This document shows positions 19,060 to 29,581 of a stretch of DNA of 64,000 nt, one piece after another. The position numbers were made by a program, and so were the translations under genes. Under the pieces are notes generated by a model. It did no database searches, was not told where the DNA came from, and saw nothing but the letters and a program-made list of their open reading frames with translations. The stretch is from Microbacterium sp. SMR1. Its GTDB lineage: Bacteria; Actinomycetota; Actinomycetes; Actinomycetales; Microbacteriaceae. The stretch covers positions 248,001 to 312,000 of the forward strand of contig NZ_QMBN01000003.1 in NCBI RefSeq assembly GCF_003289625.1, given 5' to 3'. Each line of letters opens with the position of its first letter. The stretch's first letter is position 1.

Positions 19060-20343
19060 TCAGGCTCGCGACGCCGTCTTGGCCCGCGTGGCGGCGCGAC
19101 GCGGCGCCGAGCCTGTGATCGGCACGAGCCGCTGCAGCTGCGTGACGTGACGCGGCTCGAGCTCCTCGAGGCTCGAGACGCCGAGCAGCTGCATCGTGCG
19201 CTCGATCTCGCTGCGCAGGATCGCGATGGTCCGGTCCACGCCCTGACGGCCGCCCGCCATGAGCCCGTAAAGGTACGCGCGCCCGATCAAGGTGAACTTG
19301 GCACCCTGCGCGATGGAGGCAACGATGTCGGCACCGTTCATGATGCCGGTGTCGACCATGACCGTGGCGTCCTTCCCGACCTCGCGCACGACCTGCGGCA
19401 GGAGGTGGAACGGCACGGGGGCGCGGTCGAGCTGGCGGCCGCCGTGGTTCGAGAGCACGATGCCGTCTACGCCGAGGTCGATGAGCCGCTTGGAGTCCTC
19501 GACGTTCTGCACGCCCTTGATGACGATCTTGCCGGGCCACATGCTGCGGATGACCTCGAGGTCGTCGTAGCTGATGGTCGGGTCCATCGCGGCGTTGAGG
19601 AGTTCGCCGACGGTGCCGCCGGTGGTCGTGAGCGACGCGAACTCGAGCTTGGGCGTCGTGAGGAAGTCAATCCACCACCAGGGGCGCGGGATGGCGTTGA
19701 CGATCGTCCCGACGGTCAGCGCGGGCGGGATGGAGAATCCGTTGCGCTTGTCACGCAGGCGCGCTCCCGCAACCGGGGTGTCCACGGTGAACATGAGAGT
19801 GTCGAAGCCCGCCTCGGCCGCCCGCTTGACGAGACCATATGAGATCTCTCGATCGCGCATGACGTAGAGCTGAAACCAGTTGCGTCCGTGCGGGTTGGCC
19901 GCCCGGACGCCCTCGATCGACGTCGTCCCGAGCGTCGAGAGGGTGAACGGGATGCCGGCCGCGCCCGCGGCGGATGCCCCCGCGCTCTCGCCTTCCGTCT
20001 GCATCAACCGGGTGAATCCGGTCGGGGCGATTCCGAACGGCAACGCCGAGCGCCCGCCGAGGATCTCGGTCGACATGTCGACCGATTCCGCCGGACGCAG
20101 GATGTCGGGGTGGAACTCGATGTCCTGGAACGCCTGCCGTGCTCGCGCGAGCGAGATCTCGCCCTCCGCGGCACCGTCGGTGTAGTCGAACGCCGCCTTG
20201 GGCGTGCGGCGCTTCGCGATGGTCCGCAGATCATCGATCGTCAGGGCCGACGTGAGTCGGCGGCGGCGTCCATTGAGATCGGGGGCCTTGAACTGCATCA
20301 GTTCGAGCAGCTCGGGAATCTTGGGCAACTGTCGGGTGACCAT
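19060..20343 (-). CDS. lldD: FMN-dependent alpha-hydroxy-acid dehydrogenase (LldD-like)
   Basis: 427 residues. It oxidises an L-2-hydroxy acid, most likely L-lactate to pyruvate, passing electrons to the quinone pool. [86 protein letters not shown] (with the catalytic His and FMN/substrate Arg) and [37 protein letters not shown] are all classic. AGGAG lies upstream of the ATG. The neighbouring FadR-type regulator, 48 bases upstream and co-oriented, supports a lactate-utilisation role; no permease is present here. Confidence 0.9.
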   Translation of the reverse strand: MVTRQLPKIPELLELMQFKAPDLNGRRRRLTSALTIDDLRTIAKRRTPKAAFDYTDGAAEGEISLARARQAFQDIEFHPDILRPAESVDMSTEILGGRSALPFGIAPTGFTRLMQTEGESAGASAAGAAGIPFTLSTLGTTSIEGVRAANPHGRNWFQLYVMRDREISYGLVKRAAEAGFDTLMFTVDTPVAGARLRDKRNGFSIPPALTVGTIVNAIPRPWWWIDFLTTPKLEFASLTTTGGTVGELLNAAMDPTISYDDLEVIRSMWPGKIVIKGVQNVEDSKRLIDLGVDGIVLSNHGGRQLDRAPVPFHLLPQVVREVGKDATVMVDTGIMNGADIVASIAQGAKFTLIGRAYLYGLMAGGRQGVDRTIAILRSEIERTMQLLGVSSLEELEPRHVTQLQRLVPITGSAPRRAATRAKTASRA

Positions 20344-20391
20344 ATTCTCTCCTCAGTTCCGGCGGGGCCGACGGGGTCGGACCGGATGGGT

Positions 20392-21111
20392 TCAGGTGGA
20401 TTCGGGGCGCACGGGGTTCGCGGACGCGTAGTACCCCGTGATGTGGTCGTGGACGGCGGTGCGGGCATCGTCTACCCGCTGTTCGTCGATCGCCGCCACG
20501 ATCGCGTTGTGCTCGTCGCGCAGGCGGTCCACCGCGCTGTCCCAATCCGGGATGCGCGCGGCACCCTGGAGCACGTAGTCCTCGATCGACGACCGGAGGC
20601 CCGCCATCATCGCCGCCACGACCTCGTTGCCCGACGCCTCGGCCAAGGCGACGTGGAACTGCGCATCGAGTGCCAGGAAGTCGGCGGGGCTGAGGTCGGC
20701 GGCATCCATCGCACGGAGCGCTTCGCGCGCCCGCTCGAGATCGACGTCGGACGAGCCGGCCAGCTCACCGGCGACCCACTCCTCGAGCAGGAGACGCGTG
20801 TTCACGACATCCGAGATGGCGAAGCCCTGCGCGGCGACCTGCAACCGGAGGAGCGCCTGCATGCCGCCGGTCGGGCGGGCCACGACGATGGCCCCCGCGC
20901 TCGGCCCCGATCCCGTCGCGGTGCGGATGAGGCCCATGACCTCCAGCACGCGGAGCGCTTCGCGCACGCTGGATCGCCCGACCCCGAGCTGCGCGACGAG
21001 GTCGCGCTCGGACGGCAGTCGGTCGCCGGGACCGAGCTTGCCGGCGAGAAGATCGGATTCGATCTTCTCCAATACGACGCGCCAGGCGCGCGCCGGGGTT
21101 CCGTCAGCCAT
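20392..21111 (-). CDS. FadR/LldR-type GntR transcriptional regulator
   Basis: 239 residues. The N-terminal winged helix has GDRLPSERDLVAQLGVGRSSVREALRVLEVMGLIRTATG, and the C-terminal all-helical FCD effector domain has LLEEWVAGELAG, LALDAQFHVALAEASGNEVVAAMMAGLRSS and DEHNAIVAAIDEQ, with His/Asp metal-site candidates. It probably represses the adjacent hydroxy-acid dehydrogenase gene in the absence of its acid. The ATG at 21111 is preferred to the earlier frame start (21249) because AAGGAGAGG precedes it and the protein then has normal family length. Confidence 0.9.
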   Translation of the reverse strand: MADGTPARAWRVVLEKIESDLLAGKLGPGDRLPSERDLVAQLGVGRSSVREALRVLEVMGLIRTATGSGPSAGAIVVARPTGGMQALLRLQVAAQGFAISDVVNTRLLLEEWVAGELAGSSDVDLERAREALRAMDAADLSPADFLALDAQFHVALAEASGNEVVAAMMAGLRSSIEDYVLQGAARIPDWDSAVDRLRDEHNAIVAAIDEQRVDDARTAVHDHITGYYASANPVRPEST

Positions 21112-21127
21112 GACGCCCCTCTCCTTG

Positions 21128-21161
21128 GTGGCCGGACCACGATACATCTTGTGGTCTGACC
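21128..21161 (-). promoter_or_regulatory. Candidate operators for the FadR-type regulator
   Basis: Two inverted-repeat elements lie upstream of the regulator gene: GTGGCCGGACCAC (21128-21140) and TGGTCTGACC (21152-21161). The second fits the TGGTNNGACC-like pattern common for FadR-family regulators. They would allow autoregulation of the regulator-dehydrogenase operon. Confidence 0.45.
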
Positions 21162-21212
21162 GCGCAAAGCGCTGGACAGGCGCGTCGTGAAACGTATCAG
21201 TCGCCGGACACC

Positions 21213-21827
21213 TCAGGCGAGGCGACCACCCGACTCGCGGAGATAGCACTCAGCGCACATCGACTCGTACGTCACCCGGTCGAGAGCGAGCTCGTCGATC
21301 GCCACCTGGTCGCCTTCGAACACGAAGCGTCCGCCGACCAGACGTGCGTTGAAGAGGGCCTTCCGCCCGCAGCGGCAGATCGTCTTCAGCTCTTCGAGGC
21401 TGTGCGCGAGCTCCATCAGACGCGCCGAACCGGGAAAGGCGCGGGTCTGAAAATCGGTGCGGATGCCGTAGGCGAGCACCGGGACGTTCTCCTCCACCAC
21501 GGTCCGCAGCAGATCGTCGACCTGCTCCGACGTCAGGAACTGCGCTTCGTCGATGAGGAGGCAGGCGACATCCGCTCCCGTCTCGGCGCGCACGCGCTCA
21601 CGATGCACGCCGAAGACGGCCCGCAGGTCGTCGCCCGCACCGACGAGGAAGTCGACGTCTCGCTCGACGCCCAGCCGGCTTGCGATCTGACCCGCGCCCT
21701 TCGTGTCGATCTCGGGCTTCGCGAGCAGCACGTGCTGGCCGCGCTCCTCGTAGTTGTAAGCCGCCTGCAGGAGAGCCGTCGACTTGCCGGAGTTCATGGC
21801 TCCGTAACGGAAGTAGAGCTTGGCCAT
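21213..21827 (-). CDS. tdk: Thymidine kinase (TK1 type)
   Basis: 204 residues; phosphorylates thymidine in the salvage pathway. Walker A is GAMNSGKST (Lys15), Walker B CLLIDEAQFL, and zinc ligands are CRCG near residue 150 and CAEC near the C-terminus. The lasso region RVTYESMC is present. ATG at 21827 follows the mqo stop by five bases, so the two are likely co-transcribed. The long frame extending further upstream is a shadow of mqo. Confidence 0.95.
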   Translation of the reverse strand: MAKLYFRYGAMNSGKSTALLQAAYNYEERGQHVLLAKPEIDTKGAGQIASRLGVERDVDFLVGAGDDLRAVFGVHRERVRAETGADVACLLIDEAQFLTSEQVDDLLRTVVEENVPVLAYGIRTDFQTRAFPGSARLMELAHSLEELKTICRCGRKALFNARLVGGRFVFEGDQVAIDELALDRVTYESMCAECYLRESGGRLA

Positions 21828-21832
21828 GCCCG

Positions 21833-23305
21833 TCAGGGATTGATCGAGAGCGCTTCGGCCGTCGCCTCGATCGACGCGCGAGCGGCATCCGCCCGCGGGT
21901 TCAGCGGCTGCCCGTAGCTCGGGATGAGCTTCTTCAGCTCGGGCTCCCAGCCCGCGATGCGGTCGGGGAAGCACGTCTTGAGAAGTCCGAGCATGATGGA
22001 TGCCGCAGTCGAGGCGCCCGGCGAGGCCCCCAGCAGACCGGCGATCGACCCGTCGGCAGAGGTCACGACCTCGGTGCCGAATTGCAGCACGCCGCCCTTC
22101 TTCGGGTCCTTCTTCATGACCTGAGCACGCTGACCGGCCTGGATCAGCTCCCAGTCCTCGTCCTTCGCGGTCGGCATGAAGACGCGGAGCGACTCCACCT
22201 TCTTGCGGTGGTTCTTGAGCAGCTCGCCGACGAGGTACGAGATGAGACTCGGGTTGTCGACGGCCACCTTCAGCATCGGCAGCAGGTTGTGGGGGCGCAC
22301 CTGCGACACGATGTCGGTGATGCGGCCGTTCTTGAGGAACTTCGGGCTGAACGTCGCGAACGGTCCGAACAGCAGCGAGGCCTCGCCGTCGACGACGCGC
22401 GTGTCGAGGTGGGGAACCGACATCGGCGGAGCACCCACGGAGGCCTGCGAGTACACCTTGGCCTTGTGCTGCGAGACGACGGCGGGGTTCGTGGTCTTGA
22501 GGAACTGCCCGCCGATCGGGAAGACGCCGTAGCCCTTGATCTCGGGGATACCCGACTTCTGCAGCAGCTTTAGCGCCCAGCCGCCGGCCCCGACGAAGAC
22601 GAAGCGCGCGTCGGTGTGCCCGGGGGTCTTGCCGAGGCGATTGCGCCAGAAGACCCGCCACGAGCCGTCCTTCTGGCGGCTCAGCGTGCGCACCTCACGG
22701 TCGGTGATGACCTCCACGCCCTGCTCCTGCAGGTGCGAGAACAGCTGCCGGGTGAGCGATCCGAAGTCGACATCCGTGCCGGCGGGGACGCGCGTCGCCG
22801 CGAACGGCTCGCCCTTGCGGCGCTCCTGCATCAGCAGCGGCGCCCACTGGTTGATGACGCGCGAGTCTTCCGAATACTCGATGCCCGCGAAGAGGGGCTG
22901 GTCCTTGAGCGCCTCGTAGCGGCGCTTGAGGAACGCGACGTCCTTCTCACCGCGGACGAAGGTCATGTGAGGCGTCGCGTTGATGAACGTCGACGGTTCG
23001 TCGAGGATGCCGCGCTCGATGAGCGAGGCCCAGAGCTGACGGCTCTGCTGGAACTGCTCGTTGATCGTGATCGCCTTGCCGGGATCTACCGAGCCGTCCG
23101 ACGCCTCGGGCGTGTAGTTCAGCTCGCACAGCGCGGCGTGACCCGTGCCCGCGTTGTTCCACGGGTTCGAGCTCTCCTGCGCCAGATCCGACAGGCGCTC
23201 GTGCACCTCGATCTTCCAATCGGGCTGGAGCTGCTTCAGCAGCACACCGAGCGTGGCACTCATGATGCCCCCGCCGATCAGGACGACGTCGACCTTTTCA
23301 CTCAC
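21833..23305 (-). CDS. mqo: Malate:quinone oxidoreductase
   Basis: 490 residues. A membrane-associated FAD enzyme that oxidises malate to oxaloacetate and reduces quinone in the TCA cycle. The FAD fold VDVVLIGGGIMSATLGVLLKQL is at the N-terminus; SSNPWNNAGTGHAALCELNYTPE, VFVGAGGWALKLLQKSGIPEIKGYGVFPIGGQFL and GLLGASPGASTAASIMLGLL are characteristic. A GTG at 23305 is favoured: TAGACT lies eight bases upstream and there is no ribosome binding site. An ATG at 23341 is an alternative. Confidence 0.95.
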   Translation of the reverse strand: MSEKVDVVLIGGGIMSATLGVLLKQLQPDWKIEVHERLSDLAQESSNPWNNAGTGHAALCELNYTPEASDGSVDPGKAITINEQFQQSRQLWASLIERGILDEPSTFINATPHMTFVRGEKDVAFLKRRYEALKDQPLFAGIEYSEDSRVINQWAPLLMQERRKGEPFAATRVPAGTDVDFGSLTRQLFSHLQEQGVEVITDREVRTLSRQKDGSWRVFWRNRLGKTPGHTDARFVFVGAGGWALKLLQKSGIPEIKGYGVFPIGGQFLKTTNPAVVSQHKAKVYSQASVGAPPMSVPHLDTRVVDGEASLLFGPFATFSPKFLKNGRITDIVSQVRPHNLLPMLKVAVDNPSLISYLVGELLKNHRKKVESLRVFMPTAKDEDWELIQAGQRAQVMKKDPKKGGVLQFGTEVVTSADGSIAGLLGASPGASTAASIMLGLLKTCFPDRIAGWEPELKKLIPSYGQPLNPRADAARASIEATAEALSINP

Positions 23306-23313
23306 GATGCACC

Positions 23314-23319
23314 AGTCTA
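23314..23319 (-). promoter_or_regulatory. Predicted -10 box of mqo
   Basis: Minus-strand TAGACT lies eight bases before the proposed GTG start, consistent with a leaderless or very short 5' leader. Confidence 0.4.
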
Positions 23320-23361
23320 TCCCGGTGGCGGCGCGCGGCATCCCGCCGCCCCGCCTTGACG

Positions 23362-25231
<1,870 letters not shown>

Positions 25232-25302
25232 GGGATCACTCGCTCTCGGCGGCCGGTGGTCGATCCGCGCACCCCGCCCGGGGCCGTGGGAGGATCGGGG
25301 GC

Positions 25303-26514
25303 ATGTTCATCGTAGTCGGGGTCACCGGTGGCATCGCCGCCTACAAGAGCGTCCAGCTCGTACGGCTGCTCGTCCAGCAGGGGCACGACGTCCACGTCAT
25401 CCCCACCGAGGACTCGCTGCGCTTCATCGGCCTGACGACATGGGAGGCGATCAGCCGCAACCCCGTCACGACGTCCGTCCACGACGACGTCGCGCGTGTG
25501 CGGCACGTCGCCCTGGGGCAGAGCGCCGACCTCGTGATCGTCGCGCCCGCGACGGCCAACACGATCGCGTTGATGGCCGCGGGTCTGGCATCCGACCTGC
25601 TGGGCACGACGCTCCTCGCCACCACGGCACCCGTCGTGGTCGCCCCGGCGATGCACACCGAGATGTGGCGGCACCCGGCGACCGCCGCCAACGTCGCCAC
25701 GCTCCGCGAGCGCGGCGTGCTGCTCGTCGGGCCCGCGGACGGCCCGCTGACCGGCGGCGACAGCGGCCCGGGCCGCATGTCGGAGCCGGAGGACATCGTC
25801 GCGGCGGCTCTCGCGCTGGTGTCCCCCGCGCCGACCGACCTCGACGGCCTGCACGTCGCGGTCTCGACCGGCGGCACCCGCGAACCGCTCGACCCCGTGC
25901 GCTTCCTCGGCAACCGGTCGAGCGGCCGTCAGGGCGCGGAGATCGCCGTCGAGGCGGCGCGGCGCGGCGCCACGGTGACGCTCGTCGCGGCATCCGTCGA
26001 CGCCGGCGTTCTCGACGCCGCCGCGGCCCACCCGCGCATCACGGTCCAGCATGTCGAGACCGCGGCTGAGCTCGGCGGGGCGATGTCGGATGCCGCGACC
26101 GCCGCCGACGTCGTGGTCATGGTCGCGGCCGTCGCCGACTATCGCGCCGCTCGGGTGTCGGAGCACAAGCTGCGGAAGGAGGACGGTCCGCTCGAGACGA
26201 TCGAGCTGGTGCCGAACGACGACATCCTCGCAGGGCTCGCCGCCGCTCGCCGCGACGGTCAGACCGTTGTCGGGTTCGCCGCCGAGACCGCTGACTCCGA
26301 CCTGCTGGTGCGCGCCCGACGCAAACGCGACCGCAAGGGCGTCGACCTCCTCGTCGTGAACGAGGTCGGGTGGGACGCCGGTTTCGGTGCGGGCGAGAAC
26401 GCCGTCGCCGTCATCGGAGACGGCGGCGCGGTCGTCGCCGAAGCCTCCGGCCCGAAGGACGCCGTCGCGCGCGCAATCTGGGACGCGATCGTCGCGCTCC
26501 GCGCCGCGAGCTGA
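25303..26514 (+). CDS. coaBC: Bifunctional phosphopantothenoylcysteine decarboxylase / phosphopantothenate-cysteine ligase
   Basis: 403 residues; two steps of coenzyme A synthesis. The N-terminal CoaC flavoprotein has GVTGGIAAYKSVQLVRLL, the active-site His in VARVRHVALGQSADLVIVAPATANTIA, APAMHTEMW and GRMSEPEDI. The C-terminal CoaB has VSTGGTREPLDPVRFLGNRSSGRQGAEIA and KLRKEDGPLETIELVPNDDILAGL, with VVGFAAET after it. GGAGG lies upstream of the ATG. Confidence 0.96.
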   Translation: MFIVVGVTGGIAAYKSVQLVRLLVQQGHDVHVIPTEDSLRFIGLTTWEAISRNPVTTSVHDDVARVRHVALGQSADLVIVAPATANTIALMAAGLASDLLGTTLLATTAPVVVAPAMHTEMWRHPATAANVATLRERGVLLVGPADGPLTGGDSGPGRMSEPEDIVAAALALVSPAPTDLDGLHVAVSTGGTREPLDPVRFLGNRSSGRQGAEIAVEAARRGATVTLVAASVDAGVLDAAAAHPRITVQHVETAAELGGAMSDAATAADVVVMVAAVADYRAARVSEHKLRKEDGPLETIELVPNDDILAGLAAARRDGQTVVGFAAETADSDLLVRARRKRDRKGVDLLVVNEVGWDAGFGAGENAVAVIGDGGAVVAEASGPKDAVARAIWDAIVALRAAS

Positions 26515-26664
26515 CGCTCACCCCCTGGCCGGGCGAGATGCATCCGTCGGATATGTGGTGCCCACGCGCACTCGGAGTCACGCGGAGGCGACACCAGCCC
26601 CACCGGTCCTGCAGGTGTATCGCCACCGGCGCGCCGTGGCGGGGCCGACTGCGGACGGGCGGGA

Positions 26665-28068
26665 TCAGCTCAGGGCGCGCTCGCGGATGAAGGCCGTCAG
26701 CGCGGCGGCGTCGTCGGGCAGGTCGACGACGTGCTGCGGCGCATCGAGCATCGCCTGCAGCTCGCCCGAGTACGTCATGTCGATCCCGATGGCTTCATGG
26801 ATGGTCTCCGCGAACTTCTCGGGCTTGGCGGTCTCGAGGACGAGCATGGCCTCGCCGGGCTCGATGTACTGGCGAGCAACGGTGACTCCGTCGGCCGTGT
26901 GCGGGTCGATGATCTCGCCCGCTTCCTCGTGGACCTCGCGGATGGTGGCGAGCCGGTCGGCATGCGTGGACGTTCCGCTGACGATGCCGAACTCGGCGGT
27001 GAAGCGAGCGAGGTCGGCGGAGAAATCCGCGAAGCCCTGCGTCTCGAGATCCTTCCACGCCGCGACGACGCGCTCGGGGTCTCGCCCGACGAGTTCGAAG
27101 ATGAAGCGCTCGAGGTTCGAGGCCTTGGAGATGTCCATCGACGGGCTCGAGGTCTGCAACGTCTGCGCGGCGGAGCGCGGACGGTAGATGCCGGTGCGGA
27201 AGAACTCGTCGAGCACGTTGTTCTCGTTCGCCGCCAGCACCAGCCGACGGATCGGCAGACCCATCTCGCGCGCGTAGAACCCCGAGAGGATGTTGCCGAA
27301 GTTGCCGGACGGCACCGTGATCGAGACCTCGGCGTGGCCGTCGGCGTCCGTCGCGCGCAGCCAGGCCCAGAAGTAATAGACGACCTGCGCCGTGATGCGG
27401 GCGAGGTTGATCGAGTTGACCGCGCCGAGGTGCAGCGACCGCTTGACCTCGAGGTCGCCCGCGAGCTCCTTGACCAGGTTCTGGCAGTCGTCGAAAACGC
27501 CCTCGATGGCGATGTTGTGGATGTTCGGCTCGTCGAGCGAGAACATCTGCGCCCGCTGGAACGGGCTCATGCGGCCCTGCGGCGACAGCATGAACACGGC
27601 GATGCGCTCCTTGCCGCGCAGCGCGTACTCAGCGGCCGATCCGGTGTCGCCCGAGGTCGCACCGAGAACGTTGAGCACGGACCCCGTGCGCGCGAGAGCG
27701 TGCTCGACGACCTGACCGAGGAACTGCATCGCGAGATCCTTGAAGGCCAGCGTGGGGCCCTCGGAGAGCCCGACCAGCGTGATCCCGCCACCGATCCGCC
27801 GCAGCGGCACGACAGCATCGGGGAAGGGAGCGTATGCGGCCTCGGTCATGCGGGCGAGGTCGTCGCGCTCGATGTCGGTGGCGAAGAGCGCCAGGACCTC
27901 GGTGGCCAGCTGCGGGTAGGTCAGAGCCCGCCAGCGCTCCAGGGTCTCGGGAGAGACCGAGGGCATCTCTTGCGGCACGGCGAGACCGCCATCGGTCGCG
28001 AGCCCCTCGAGGAGAGCGTCGCAGTACGGCAGCGGCTCAGCGCCGCCTCGGGTCGAGATGTACAGCAC
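26665..28068 (-). CDS. thrC: Threonine synthase
   Basis: 467 residues; converts O-phosphohomoserine to threonine with PLP. It starts YISTRGGAEPLPYCDALLEGLATDGGLAVP, as in the longer (fungal/E. coli-like) subgroup. The PLP lysine is Lys110 in GPTLAFKDLAMQFLG; VLGATSGDTGSAAEYA is the phosphate loop and VPSGNFGNILSGFYAREMGLP the second signature. The start is GTG with GAGGAG upstream. It lies 71 bases after lysC on the same strand, so co-transcription is likely. The 150 bases between it and coaBC hold nothing I recognise. Confidence 0.95.
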   Translation of the reverse strand: MLYISTRGGAEPLPYCDALLEGLATDGGLAVPQEMPSVSPETLERWRALTYPQLATEVLALFATDIERDDLARMTEAAYAPFPDAVVPLRRIGGGITLVGLSEGPTLAFKDLAMQFLGQVVEHALARTGSVLNVLGATSGDTGSAAEYALRGKERIAVFMLSPQGRMSPFQRAQMFSLDEPNIHNIAIEGVFDDCQNLVKELAGDLEVKRSLHLGAVNSINLARITAQVVYYFWAWLRATDADGHAEVSITVPSGNFGNILSGFYAREMGLPIRRLVLAANENNVLDEFFRTGIYRPRSAAQTLQTSSPSMDISKASNLERFIFELVGRDPERVVAAWKDLETQGFADFSADLARFTAEFGIVSGTSTHADRLATIREVHEEAGEIIDPHTADGVTVARQYIEPGEAMLVLETAKPEKFAETIHEAIGIDMTYSGELQAMLDAPQHVVDLPDDAAALTAFIRERALS

Positions 28069-28139
28069 GCGGGGCTCCTCGGTGACGGGTCGGGGACGGC
28101 TTTCGATTGTCGCAGGTGCCGCGCCTGCCCGGCGGGGCG

Positions 28140-28658
28140 TCAGCGCCCGGTGCCGGCGTAGACGACCGCTTCGGTGTCGCCGTCGAGCCCGTACGCCGTG
28201 TGCACGACGCGCGCCGCCTCGGCGAGCTCGTCGCCGCGGACGACGACGGAGATGCGGATCTCCGAGGTCGAGATCATCTCGAGGTTCACCCCGGCGTTCG
28301 ACAGCGCTTCGAACAGCGTCGCGGAGACGCCCGAGTGCGTGCGCATTCCGGCACCGACGACGGAGAGCTTCCCGATCTGATCGTCGTGCACGAGGCTCTC
28401 GAAGCCGACCTCGCTCTGCTCCCCCGCGAGGGCGCGGAGCGCGACGGTCGCATCCGTCTTGGGCAGCGTGAACGAGATGTCGGTGCGACCCGTCGTGGCC
28501 GCCGAGACGTTCTGGACGATCATGTCGACGTTCGCGCCCGACTTCGCCACGATCTTGAAGATCTCGGCAGCCTTGCCCGGGACGTCGGGCACGCCGATGA
28601 CGGTGATCTTGGCCTGGCTGAGGTCGGTGGCGACGCCCGCGACGATCGGCTCTTCCAT
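28140..28658 (-). CDS. lysC: Aspartate kinase, beta subunit from internal in-frame start
   Basis: Within lysC, the minus strand has AAGGAAGAAGAG just before an in-frame ATG at 28658 ([15 protein letters not shown]). Translation from there gives 172 residues that comprise the two ACT domains. Corynebacterium glutamicum and Bacillus are known to make such a beta subunit, and as I recall the corynebacterial one is also 172 residues. The alpha2beta2 enzyme would bind its feedback inhibitors at the alpha-beta interface. Confidence 0.7.
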   Translation of the reverse strand: MEEPIVAGVATDLSQAKITVIGVPDVPGKAAEIFKIVAKSGANVDMIVQNVSAATTGRTDISFTLPKTDATVALRALAGEQSEVGFESLVHDDQIGKLSVVGAGMRTHSGVSATLFEALSNAGVNLEMISTSEIRISVVVRGDELAEAARVVHTAYGLDGDTEAVVYAGTGR

Positions 28659-29426
28659 CTCTTCTTCCTTTCGGCCTTCGGGCAGCGTCATCCCGGGACC
28701 GAGCACGAACGTGCCGGACCCCGAGCTGAACGTCGACCGGGCGTTGATCATGACGCCGTGACGGCGGGCGTACTCCACCGCACGGATGTAGAGGACCTTG
28801 GCGCCGTTCGCGGCGAGCTCGAGCATCTCCTCCGCCGAGACGACGCCGAGCTTGCGAGCCTTGGGCACGACGCGCGGGTCGGCGGTGTAGATGCCGTCGA
28901 CGTCGCTGTAGATCTCGCAGACGTCGGCCGAGAGCGCTGCGGCGAGCGCGACGGCCGTGGTGTCGGATCCGCCACGGCCGAGTGTCGTGATGTCGCGGGT
29001 GTCGCGGTTGAACCCCTGGAACCCCGCGACGATGACGATCGCGCCCTCGTCGAGGGCCTCGCGCAGCCGCACGGGCGTGACGTCGACGATGCGCGCGGCA
29101 CCGTGCGTGGCATCCGTGATCATGCCCGCCTGGCTGCCGGTGAACGACCGGGCTTCGAAGCCCATCGAGTGGATGGCCATCGCCAGAAGAGCCATCGAGA
29201 TCCGCTCACCCGAGCTCAGGAGCATGTCGAGCTCGCGGGGAGCCGGGATCGGGGCGACCTCGTTCGCGAGATCGAGCAGCTCGTCGGTCGTGTCGCCCAT
29301 CGCGCTCACCGCGACGACGACGTCGTGACCGGCGCGACGGGTGTCGACGATGCGCTTCGCGACCCGCTTGATGCTCTCCGCGTCGGCGACGGACGACCCG
29401 CCGTACTTCTGCACGATCAATGCCAT
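28140..29426 (-). CDS. lysC: Aspartate kinase, alpha subunit
   Basis: 428 residues; phosphorylates aspartate, the first step to lysine, threonine and methionine. The kinase domain has [18 protein letters not shown] (Lys7), [46 protein letters not shown] and the ACT tandem follows ([33 protein letters not shown] and [42 protein letters not shown]), so feedback by lysine and threonine is expected. ATG at 29426 has GGGAG upstream; the frame extends further but without family match. Confidence 0.97.
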   Translation of the reverse strand: MALIVQKYGGSSVADAESIKRVAKRIVDTRRAGHDVVVAVSAMGDTTDELLDLANEVAPIPAPRELDMLLSSGERISMALLAMAIHSMGFEARSFTGSQAGMITDATHGAARIVDVTPVRLREALDEGAIVIVAGFQGFNRDTRDITTLGRGGSDTTAVALAAALSADVCEIYSDVDGIYTADPRVVPKARKLGVVSAEEMLELAANGAKVLYIRAVEYARRHGVMINARSTFSSGSGTFVLGPGMTLPEGRKEEEMEEPIVAGVATDLSQAKITVIGVPDVPGKAAEIFKIVAKSGANVDMIVQNVSAATTGRTDISFTLPKTDATVALRALAGEQSEVGFESLVHDDQIGKLSVVGAGMRTHSGVSATLFEALSNAGVNLEMISTSEIRISVVVRGDELAEAARVVHTAYGLDGDTEAVVYAGTGR

Positions 29427-29568
29427 GTGGGACTCCCGGATGCCGGTGCCGGCGCGATTGCTACGGGCGCCCGGATGCCGCGCCCACCGGACCATCTTAC
29501 GGAGCGTCCCATGCGCACAGCGCCATGTGACGACCGACCATCGGCGCGGGATCCCGGGTGCGCGGACC

Positions 29569-29574
29569 TAGGCT
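29569..29574 (+). promoter_or_regulatory. Predicted -10 box for leaderless exporter transcript
   Basis: TAGGCT is followed by seven bases and the ATG at 29582, with no ribosome binding site. Confidence 0.5.
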
Positions 29575-29581
29575 GGAACCC

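Noticed and set aside
26515..26664. Terminator or small gene between coaBC and thrC
   Set aside because: Only imperfect inverted repeats (GGCGACACC versus GGTGTATCGCC) are visible, too weak to call.
29427..29581. Lysine riboswitch upstream of lysC
   Set aside because: The 155-base divergent region is too short and shows no aptamer-like conserved segments.
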